Source of the DNA: Clostridiales bacterium
Lineage (GTDB): Bacteria; Bacillota; Clostridia; Oscillospirales; Oscillospiraceae
Reading direction: 5' to 3'
Assembly (NCBI GenBank): GCA_021199695.1
Contig: JAJQHP010000208.1
Span: forward strand, 1 to 12,143
Length of the DNA stretch: 12,143 bases
This document shows, in pieces, positions 1 through 5,270 of this stretch (its first letter is position 1; each line of letters starts with the position of its first letter). The notes below the pieces were generated by a model. That model worked only from the letters and a program-made list of their open reading frames with translations, was not told the origin of the DNA and made no database searches. The position numbers were made by a program, and so were the translations under genes.

Positions 1-1262
1 TCCCCCACCACCAGGCAGCCCCGGCGGTTGGTCTCCAGGCCCGGGGTGGTGGAGCGGATCAGGGGGTTGGGGCTGGTGCCCAGGGCCATGATGACGGTGT
101 CCACGTCCAGGACAAACTCGCTGCCCGGGACCTCCACGGGACGGCGGCGGCCGGAGGCGTCCGGCTCACCCAGCTCCATACGGATGCACTTCAGGCCGCA
201 GACGTGGCCCTTGTCGTCGCCCAGCACCTCCACGGGGTTGCACAGCAGGCGGAAGTCGATGCCCTCCTCCTGGGCGTGCTCGATCTCCTCGTTCCGGGCG
301 GGCATCTCCTCCATGGAGCGGCGGTAGACGATGTACACCTTCTCCGCCCCCAGACGCTGGGCGCAGCGGCAGGCGTCCATCGCCACGTTGCCGCCGCCCA
401 CCACGGCCACGGCCCGGCTCTTGAGCACCGGGGTGTCGTACTCGTCCAGATAGGCCTTCATCAGATTGATCCGGGTCAGGTACTCGTTGGCGGAGCAGAC
501 CCCCGCCAGGCCCTCGCCGGGGATGTTCATAAACCGGGGCAGACCGGCGCCGGTGCCGATAAAGACGGCCTCGAAACCCATCTCCTCCATCAGCTCGTCG
601 ATGGAGAGCACCTTGCCGATGACCATGTCAGTCATGATCTCCACGCCCAGCTCCTTCAGCTTGTCCACCTCGCCCTGGACGATGGCCTTGGGGAGACGGA
701 ACTCGGGGATGCCGTAGACCAGCACGCCGCCTGCGGTGTGGAACGCCTCGAAGACAGTCACCTGATAGCCCTGCTTGGCCAGGTCGCTGGCGCAGGTCAG
801 GCTGGAGGGGCCGGAGCCCACCACCGCCACCTTATGTCCGTTGGAGGCAGGTTTGGTCAGGTGTTCGCTGCTGTGGGTCCGATGCCAGTCGGCCACGAAC
901 CGCTCCAGGCGGCCGATGCCCACCGGCTCGCCCTTGATGCCCCGGACGCACTTGCTCTCGCACTGGCTCTCCTGAGGGCAGACCCGGCCGGAGATGGCGG
1001 GCAGGGCGTTGGTGGAGGTGATGACCTGATAGGCCCCCTCATAGTCCCCCTCCGCTACCTTGGCGACAAACTCCGGGATGCGGACGTTCACCGGGCAGCC
1101 GGAGACACAGGGATGGTTCTTGCAGCCCAGGCACCGGGCGGCCTCCTGACGGGCCATCTCCTCGGTGTAGCCCAGGGCCACCTCTTTGAAGTTATGGGCT
1201 CTCACTGCCGGGTCCTGGTTGGGCATGGGAGTCTTGACCGGAGTCATATTCTTAGTTGCCAT
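1..1262 (-). CDS. nfnB: NADPH-dependent glutamate synthase small-chain type flavoprotein, NfnB (large subunit of the Nfn transhydrogenase), 3' end missing
   Basis: The reading frame enters from the left edge; 420 residues are visible, and family members are about 460-470, so some 45 C-terminal residues lie outside. The ATG at 1262 follows a strong AAGGAGGAG ribosome site that overlaps the stop of nfnA. Seen: N-terminal iron-sulphur cysteines C44, C47, C52, C56 and C95, C101, C105 (CPQESQCESKC); an FAD dinucleotide fold VVGSGPSSL near 147-155; a second nucleotide fold VVGGGNVAMD at 287-296. This architecture is shared by GltD/NfnB/PreT proteins. The partner upstream is an NfnA-type reductase and no glutamate synthase large subunit is present, so I infer the cytoplasmic NfnAB complex, which uses NADH plus reduced ferredoxin to reduce NADP+ by flavin-based bifurcation. 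It is often annotated gltA or gltD. Family call is very secure; Nfn rather than GOGAT rests on context. Confidence 0.92.
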   Translation of the reverse strand, partial: MATKNMTPVKTPMPNQDPAVRAHNFKEVALGYTEEMARQEAARCLGCKNHPCVSGCPVNVRIPEFVAKVAEGDYEGAYQVITSTNALPAISGRVCPQESQCESKCVRGIKGEPVGIGRLERFVADWHRTHSSEHLTKPASNGHKVAVVGSGPSSLTCASDLAKQGYQVTVFEAFHTAGGVLVYGIPEFRLPKAIVQGEVDKLKELGVEIMTDMVIGKVLSIDELMEEMGFEAVFIGTGAGLPRFMNIPGEGLAGVCSANEYLTRINLMKAYLDEYDTPVLKSRAVAVVGGGNVAMDACRCAQRLGAEKVYIVYRRSMEEMPARNEEIEHAQEEGIDFRLLCNPVEVLGDDKGHVCGLKCIRMELGEPDASGRRRPVEVPGSEFVLDVDTVIMALGTSPNPLIRSTTPGLETNRRGCLVVG

Positions 1263-1276
1263 GTCGTCGCTCCTCC

Positions 1277-2131
1277 TTACCGAATCAGTTCCTGGCCCAG
1301 CTTGTCGAACCGGCACATATGGTCCCGCTCCTTCTCGCCCTCCTGGGCGCGATAGGTGGCGTTCCGGTTCATCAACTCGTCAAAGTCCACCTGATAGCCG
1401 TCGAACTCCGGGCCGTCCACACAGGCAAACTTCATCTGTCCGCCCACGGAGACCCGGCAGCCGCCGCACATTCCGGTGCCGTCGATCATGATGGGGTTCA
1501 GGGACACCCGGCAGGGGGTGCCGAAGGGCTCCGCCGTCTTGACCACGAACTTCATCATGGGCACGGGGCCGATGGCGATGATGACGTCATACTGCTTGCC
1601 GCTCTCCAGCAGCTCCTTCTCCTTGGCGGTGGGGAAGCCATTCTCGCCATAGGAGCCGTCGTCGGTCATGAGGTAGAAGTGGTCGCAGGCGTCGGCAAAC
1701 TCCTGCTCCAGAATGACCACGTCCTTGTGCCGGAAGCCCACGATCACGTCGGTCTCCACACCGGCGTCGTGCAGGCCCTTGGCCACGGGATAGGCGATGG
1801 CGGTGCCCAGACCGCCGCCGATGACACAGGCGGATTTCAGCCCCTCCATCTCGGTGGGCTGGCCCAGAGGCCCGACGAAGTCCAGCAGGGCGTCCCCTGC
1901 CTCCAGCTTGGCCAGTGCCCGGGTAGTCAGGCCCACCAGCTGGAAGATGATGGTAATGGTCCCCCGCTCCCGGTCGAACCCGCCGATGGTCAGGGGGAGC
2001 CGCTCCCCCTTCTCGTCGATCCGCAAAATGATGAACTGCCCCGGCTGCGCCTTCCGCGCAACAAAGGGAGCCTCCACCTCCAACAGGCAGATGGTGGGGT
2101 TCAGCAGCTCTTTCCGAACGATTTTGTACAC
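1277..2131 (-). CDS. nfnA: Ferredoxin-NADP reductase subunit NfnA (sulfide dehydrogenase/PyrK-like FAD and 2Fe-2S protein)
   Basis: A 284-residue protein, the usual length for the family. The frame is open further upstream, but I place the start at GTG 2131: GGAGGGG lies 6 nt before it and the protein then begins M-YKIVRKELLNPT as its relatives do. Seen: an FAD-binding barrel with RLPLTIGGFD (44-53); a glycine-rich pyridine nucleotide segment VIGGGLGTAIAYPV (103-116); and a C-terminal 2Fe-2S segment with C222, C225 and C237 (GMCGGCRV and FACVDGP). The position of PyrK's first cluster cysteine is D217 here, matching the Asp ligand I recall for Nfn small subunits. It forms the NAD(H)-binding half of NfnAB. 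The stop lies 14 bp before the nfnB start, so the two are one transcription unit. The alternative, a PyrK-type dihydroorotate dehydrogenase subunit, is disfavoured because no pyrD is adjacent. Confidence 0.93.
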   Translation of the reverse strand: MYKIVRKELLNPTICLLEVEAPFVARKAQPGQFIILRIDEKGERLPLTIGGFDRERGTITIIFQLVGLTTRALAKLEAGDALLDFVGPLGQPTEMEGLKSACVIGGGLGTAIAYPVAKGLHDAGVETDVIVGFRHKDVVILEQEFADACDHFYLMTDDGSYGENGFPTAKEKELLESGKQYDVIIAIGPVPMMKFVVKTAEPFGTPCRVSLNPIMIDGTGMCGGCRVSVGGQMKFACVDGPEFDGYQVDFDELMNRNATYRAQEGEKERDHMCRFDKLGQELIR

Positions 2132-2212
2132 GATGATCCCCTCCACAAGCACCCGATAATCTCTCTCCCGGCCCCGCACAGGCCGAAGAAATGGCGCTTG
2201 ATGTTCTGGCAT

Positions 2213-2236
2213 CGCCGCGCAAATGCGCCTGCGGCG
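2213..2236. repeat. GC-rich stem-loop next to the palindromic element
   Basis: CGCC (2213-2216) pairs with GGCG (2233-2236) and GCGC (2217-2220) pairs with GCGC (2225-2228), leaving an AAAT loop and a 4-nt bulge. It lies 10 bp from the 81-bp palindrome, inside the same nfnA leader, and may be part of the same mobile or regulatory unit. No terminal T-run is present on either strand. Confidence 0.4.
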
Positions 2237-2246
2237 TCTGACGGCT

Positions 2247-2327
2247 ATAATCCGCCAGAAATGCGTTGCAAAAACTTGACGTACATCCAGTACGCCTGCG
2301 TTTTTGCGCCTTTTTCTGGCGTATTAT
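2247..2327. repeat. 81-bp palindromic element in the nfnA leader (REP/MITE-like)
   Basis: The outer arms are ATAAT-C-CGCCAGAAA (2247-2261) and TTTCTGGCG-T-ATTAT (2313-2327), complementary except for one position. Inside are GCAAAAAC (2268-2275) with GTTTTTGC (2300-2307), and then CGTAC (2280-2284) with GTACG (2290-2294) around a 5-nt loop. The whole unit folds into one long interrupted stem on either strand. Such compact non-coding palindromes are typical of dispersed REP or MITE repeats, but only one copy is in this window. I saw no convincing target-site duplication. Confidence 0.5.
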
Positions 2328-2369
2328 TTCTCGCCAGCCGCTCTTGCCGATTTGTGTGGCGAAGCCAAT

Positions 2370-2400
2370 CACATCCCCCGGAGGAATACCGGGGGATGTG
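2370..2400. promoter_or_regulatory. Perfect 12-bp inverted repeat at the predicted nfnAB transcription start
   Basis: CACATCCCCCGG (2370-2381) and its exact reverse complement CCGGGGGATGTG (2389-2400) are separated by a 7-nt loop. Neither strand has a T-run after it, so it is not an intrinsic terminator. It starts directly downstream of the predicted -10 box, where it could be a repressor operator or a stem-loop at the 5' end of the mRNA. The repeat is certain; the role is inferred. Confidence 0.65.
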
Positions 2401-2403
2401 TCA

Positions 2404-2432
2404 AGTTTAGCACAAGAATGGCGTCCGTGCAA
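2404..2432 (-). promoter_or_regulatory. Predicted sigma-A promoter of nfnAB
   Basis: On the minus strand, TTGCAC (2432-2427) and TAAACT (2409-2404) are separated by 17 bp. A TG one base before the -10 gives an extended -10 (TGCTAAACT). The expected start near 2397 would leave a leader of about 266 nt before the nfnA GTG. No other good promoter was found between the deaminase and nfnA, and no clear terminator, so read-through from upstream is also possible. Confidence 0.5.
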
Positions 2433-2479
2433 TTCTTTTTCTGTTTTTATCCGGATTTGCCGGGAAATTTGCCTTGCGC

Positions 2480-2944
2480 TCAGCCCTTCTCATGTTCACC
2501 GAAATAGTCCCGCAGGACAGACAGGCTCTCCTCCCGGAGCACGCCCGCCGTCACTTGAGGCCGGTGATAAGAGTGCTCGAATACGATTCGGCTGCATTCA
2601 CAGCCCTCTTTGCCCAAAATCTGCTCCAGCTCCACATTGCTGGCCGCATAGACCAGCCGCCCCAGCTTTACCCATACCATGGCACCGCTGCACATAAAGC
2701 ACGGCTCACAGCTGGAATACATGGTGTACTCGCTCAAATCGGTGATTCCCGTCTCTGCGCAGAACCTTCTGATCAGCCCGGCCTCTCCATGAAAGGACGG
2801 GTCGTGCATGGTGTAAATCTGGTTTTCGTTGGTGTATACGATCTCGTCATTTTTTACCAGCACAGCCCCGAACGGCTCGTTGCCGTGGGCTACGGCCTCC
2901 CTGGAAAGACGGATGGCCTCTCTCATATATAATTCGTCGTTCAT
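2480..2944 (-). CDS. Nucleoside/guanine deaminase of the cytidine deaminase-like superfamily (COG0590)
   Basis: A 154-residue cytoplasmic zinc hydrolase. Seen: the catalytic H52-G-E54 motif, where most relatives have HAE, and the second zinc motif P81-C82-F-M-C85 (SCEPCFMCSGA). NEPFGAVLV at 22-30 and DPSFHGE before the first motif match the GuaD/TadA branch. These enzymes hydrolytically deaminate guanine or a related purine, or adenosine 34 of tRNA. The protein lacks clear tRNA-binding TadA features and looks closer to GuaD, so I leave the symbol blank. The ATG at 2944 starts 10 bp after the stop of the upstream gene with only a weak GAGAG ribosome site, which suggests co-transcription or coupling with the FnIII-like membrane protein. 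Family secure, substrate not. Confidence 0.85.
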   Translation of the reverse strand: MNDELYMREAIRLSREAVAHGNEPFGAVLVKNDEIVYTNENQIYTMHDPSFHGEAGLIRRFCAETGITDLSEYTMYSSCEPCFMCSGAMVWVKLGRLVYAASNVELEQILGKEGCECSRIVFEHSYHRPQVTAGVLREESLSVLRDYFGEHEKG

Positions 2945-2954
2945 TTTTCTACTC

Positions 2955-3821
2955 TCAGTCGCTCACCGTCTTGGCGGTGCTCCACTCCCCCTCGTAGGTC
3001 ACGCCGTCCACCTCCATCCAGGTCTTGGCCCGGACATACCAGTCGCTGCTGTCAGCGTAGTCCTCGTCGTCGGAGGGGTACTCCCCAAAGTCAGAGAGAA
3101 CGACCACGGCCTCATTCCCCTCGAAGGACAGGGACGCCACATATTCCTCAAAGGCGGAGTCGGGGGAGATCTCCACCACCACCCCGGCGGCATAGTCCAC
3201 GCCGGAGAGGTTCACCGTCACCGTCCCGTCCTCCTCCAGCGTGGCGGAGGAGATGGTGGGCTTGGCGGGGATAATGACGATACGGGCGTTACCCTCTGTG
3301 TCCACCAGGTTGATCAGGGCCATCGTCAGCAGATTCTCATGGGTCAGGTACACCCGGACGGTGTGGGAGGCGATGTTGATCCCCATCCCCTCCGTGGACA
3401 GGAGGGGGACGGCGTCGATGGCGTCCAGAGTGCTCACCAGGGAGTTCCAGGAGACACTGGTCACGGTAAAGGCCCGAATCTGCTGTCCGGCAGCCTCATT
3501 GATCTCGCTCCGGTGCTCCTCCGTGTCCTCGGTCAGGTAGGCGTTGACCAGGTATTCCCCCTCGTTCTCCACCACGTCCATGCCGCCGTACCAGTCGGGC
3601 CAGTCCCCGTTCCAGTAGGTCTCGCAGTTGGCCCGCAGCTCGGAGCAGAGGGTCTGGGCCTCCAGGTAGGCGTCATAGTCCTCGTCCTCCTCGCTGACCG
3701 TCAGCGTGGTCTTGGTCCCATAGGAGACCGGGAGCGACTTGCCCGCCACGACCACCACCAGCACCGCCGCCACGATCAGCACCAGCAGCAGCCACAGCCC
3801 GATATGTCTTTTCTTTTTCAT
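2955..3821 (-). CDS. Membrane-anchored extracellular protein with C-terminal fibronectin-III-like domain, unknown function
   Basis: I do not recognise a named family. The 288 residues begin MKKKRH, followed by one hydrophobic segment (about 8-27) that ends without a lipobox. This looks like a signal anchor, leaving the rest outside the cell. Residues 45-185 form an acidic region with two cysteines (C59, C66) and alternating strands. Residues 187-288 read like a fibronectin-III fold: PTISSATLEEDGTVTVNL, a central VVEIS, a WYVRAKTW strand and a final EGEWSTAKTV. The composition is very acidic (DDEDYADSSD near 251-260). The start at 3821 has GGAGGG about 9 nt upstream, and a strong promoter lies 57 nt further out. 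It shares a transcript with the downstream deaminase, but nothing in the sequence links their functions. The frame is clearly coding in codon use; function unknown. Confidence 0.8.
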   Translation of the reverse strand: MKKKRHIGLWLLLVLIVAAVLVVVVAGKSLPVSYGTKTTLTVSEEDEDYDAYLEAQTLCSELRANCETYWNGDWPDWYGGMDVVENEGEYLVNAYLTEDTEEHRSEINEAAGQQIRAFTVTSVSWNSLVSTLDAIDAVPLLSTEGMGINIASHTVRVYLTHENLLTMALINLVDTEGNARIVIIPAKPTISSATLEEDGTVTVNLSGVDYAAGVVVEISPDSAFEEYVASLSFEGNEAVVVLSDFGEYPSDDEDYADSSDWYVRAKTWMEVDGVTYEGEWSTAKTVSD

Positions 3822-3877
3822 AGGAGTATCCCTCCCCCGGCCTGTCGGTTCCGGGATGTTTTTGTCTGTTTTACCAT

Positions 3878-3906
3878 ACTATACCCTAATTTCGTCCCTG
3901 CGTCAA
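3878..3906 (-). promoter_or_regulatory. Sigma-A promoter for the FnIII-like protein and deaminase
   Basis: On the minus strand, TTGACG (3906-3901), a 17-bp spacer and TATAGT (3883-3878), one mismatch each from consensus. The expected start near 3871 gives a 5' leader of about 50 nt. Confidence 0.75.
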
Positions 3907-3965
3907 TAAATCCCCCGGGGAAGTTTCCCCCGGAACGGTATCCTGAAAAATCTGGACTTCAGCCC

Positions 3966-3994
3966 TTGTCAACCGCCGGGAAAGGTGATATAGT
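3966..3994 (+). promoter_or_regulatory. Sigma-A promoter of yebC
   Basis: TTGTCA (3966-3971), a 17-bp spacer and TATAGT (3989-3994). The expected start near 4001 lies about 48 nt before the yebC ATG. It is divergent from the minus-strand promoter at 3878-3906, with 59 bp between the two -35 boxes. Confidence 0.7.
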
Positions 3995-4048
3995 AACAGC
4001 GATTATGCAGATACATCAGCATTTACCGTTTAGGAAGGAAGATCGTAT

Positions 4049-4783
4049 ATGTCCGGACATTCCAAGTGGAATAACATTCAAAAGACCAAGGGCGCTGCGG
4101 ACGCCAAGCGCTCTCAGGCGTTCACCAAAATCGCCCGTGAGATGATCGTGGCCGTCAAGATGGGCGGCTCCGGCGATCCCAAGAGCAACTCCAAGCTGGC
4201 CACCGTCATCGCCAAGGCCAAGGCGGTGAATATGCCCAAGGACAACATCAAGCGCACCATCGACCGCGCCCTGTCCGCCGGCAACACGGATAACTATGAG
4301 GATGTGGTCTATGAGGGCTACGGTCCCTCCGGCGTGGCCGTCATTGTGGAGGCCCTGACCGACAACCGGAACCGCACCGCCCCCAACGTCCGGCACATCT
4401 TCGACAAGTATAACGGCAACCTGGGCGCCACCGGCTGCGTCTCCTGGAGCTTTGACCGCAAGGGCGTCATCGTGCTCAACAACGATGATGAGGAGCTGGA
4501 CGAAGAGACTGTCATGATGGACGCTCTGGAGGCCGGGGCGGACGACATGGAGGTGGACAACGGGGTCTTCGTGGTCTACACCGGCACCGACAACCTCTCC
4601 GACGTCACCGAGGCGCTGGAGGCCGCGGGCTACGCCTTTGACAGCGCTCAGGTGGAGATGGTCCCTCAGAATTATGTCAAGCTCACCAGCGAGAAGGATA
4701 TCCGCAACATGGAGCGGATGATCGAGCTGCTGGAGGAGGACGACGACGTCCAGAACGTCTGGCACAACTGGGAGCAAGAGTAA
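4049..4783 (+). CDS. yebC: YebC/PmpR-family (TACO1-like) translation-associated or regulatory protein
   Basis: A 244-residue protein of normal family length, with the diagnostic N-terminus MSGHSKWNNIQKTKGAADAKR and the conserved stretch AKAVNMPKDNIKRTIDRA (about 74-91). The acidic C-terminus ends EEDDDVQNVWHN, also typical. Family members are cytoplasmic; some were described as DNA-binding transcription regulators, and others act in translation of difficult (for example proline-rich) sequences. The sequence does not decide between these. GGAAGGA lies about 10 nt before the ATG at 4049. It has its own promoter and terminator, so it is probably monocistronic. In many bacteria it sits beside ruvC; here it does not. 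Confidence 0.96.
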   Translation: MSGHSKWNNIQKTKGAADAKRSQAFTKIAREMIVAVKMGGSGDPKSNSKLATVIAKAKAVNMPKDNIKRTIDRALSAGNTDNYEDVVYEGYGPSGVAVIVEALTDNRNRTAPNVRHIFDKYNGNLGATGCVSWSFDRKGVIVLNNDDEELDEETVMMDALEAGADDMEVDNGVFVVYTGTDNLSDVTEALEAAGYAFDSAQVEMVPQNYVKLTSEKDIRNMERMIELLEEDDDVQNVWHNWEQE

Positions 4784-4804
4784 GCTCCCCCTTTCTAAAA
4801 TGCA

Positions 4805-4842
4805 CCGCCGTCCGGGAATCCTTCTGTTCCCGGGCGGTTTTT
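4805..4842 (+). terminator. Intrinsic terminator of yebC
   Basis: CCGC (4805-4808) and CCGGGAA (4812-4818) pair with TTCCCGG (4827-4833) and GCGG (4834-4837). There is a 3-nt bulge and an 8-nt loop, followed directly by TTTTT (4838-4842). It lies 21 bp after the yebC stop. Confidence 0.85.
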
Positions 4843-5102
4843 GCGTTCCGCTCCGTCCGCTCAAAAAGTCAGGAATGAAACATCTGTTCGTTTTCTATTC
4901 AAAAATGGCGCATTTGTTCTACAAAAACCCGCCCAGGAGAGCTTTCTGATACCGCGCTGAAAATTTTCTCACTTTTGACGAATTTTTCACAATTTGTTAT
5001 TATTTTTATATTTTCGTAACCTTTCGCCGTGTTTTCCGCTGAAATCATTTCGATTTTTCCTGCTCTCTCCGATGCGCTCCCCAGAATTTTCCGATTTTGC
5101 CT
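4843..5102. other. AT-rich intergenic stretch upstream of murA, no gene seen
   Basis: The base composition falls well below that of the neighbouring genes, with runs of A and T especially at 4961-5035. It holds one candidate promoter (4975-5003) and two copies of CAT(C/T)TGTTC exactly 30 bp apart (4881-4889 and 4911-4919). A 24-codon frame at 4875-4949 has no properly spaced ribosome site. I see no RNA gene or protein gene that I can support. Confidence 0.5.
4975..5003 (+). promoter_or_regulatory. Candidate distal promoter P1 upstream of murA
   Basis: TTGACG (4975-4980), a 17-bp spacer and TATTAT (4998-5003), in AT-rich DNA. A transcript would start near 5010 and carry a leader of about 260 nt to murA, or could be a short independent RNA. 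The match is good, but AT-rich DNA raises the chance-hit rate. Confidence 0.45.
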
Positions 5103-5131
5103 TTGATTTTATTGTAAACCGGTGTTATACT
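5103..5131 (+). promoter_or_regulatory. Predicted promoter P2 of the murA operon
   Basis: TTGATT (5103-5108), a 17-bp spacer and TATACT (5126-5131). The expected start near 5138 leaves a leader of about 130 nt before the murA start. Confidence 0.6.
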
Positions 5132-5157
5132 AGGCCTGTTCCCAAAAAGTCATAGAA

Positions 5158-5241
5158 AGTCCCTTTCCGGTGACGGGACTCCCGCTTTTTCAGGGCGGTT
5201 GACGGCCCTCCCGGTTTCCTGATTATGTCCCCCTGGGGGAC
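5158..5241 (+). promoter_or_regulatory. Structured murA leader with three small stem-loops
   Basis: AGTCCC (5158-5163) pairs with GGGACT (5175-5180). AGGGC (5192-5196) pairs with GCCCT (5205-5209). GTCCC (5227-5231) pairs with GGGAC (5237-5241). CTTTTT follows the first stem by about four bases, so an attenuator is possible but weak. A poor third promoter (TTGACG at 5199-5204, GATTAT at 5221-5226) overlaps this region. Confidence 0.3.
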
Positions 5242-5270
5242 CCTTATCCTGGGCAAAGAAGGTGTCACCT

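Larger units (their letters stand above)
2132..2403 (-). promoter_or_regulatory. Long structured leader of nfnAB (no gene seen)
   Basis: About 270 bases between the predicted promoter and the nfnA GTG hold the 12-bp inverted repeat, the 81-bp palindrome and the GC stem-loop, but no gene I can support. Open frames here lack start signals or recognisable content. Nothing matches a riboswitch class I could identify. Confidence 0.4.

Noticed and set aside
204..1355. Long plus-strand open frame opposite nfnB
   Set aside because: It is His/Leu/Gly-rich with no family resemblance and lies opposite a gene with clear cluster and nucleotide-binding motifs; it is an antisense frame kept open by high GC.
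2132..2212. Extension of nfnA to an ATG at 2212
   Set aside because: The extra 27 residues are Arg-rich and unlike the family, while GTG 2131 has a well-spaced GGAGGGG site.
1587..2432. Minus-strand 281-codon frame overlapping nfnA and its leader
   Set aside because: It is out of frame with nfnA, Arg/Gly/Ala-rich, and runs through the inverted repeats; the nfnA frame carries all the motifs.
2373..3933. TCCCCCGG as a shared regulatory word (2374-2381, 3911-3918, 3926-3933)
   Set aside because: The same 8-mer also occurs inside murA and walJ coding sequence, as expected by chance at this GC content.
4875..4949. 24-residue open frame (MKHLFVFYSK...) upstream of murA
   Set aside because: The only ribosome-site-like bases abut the ATG, no promoter precedes it, and it lies just past the yebC terminator.
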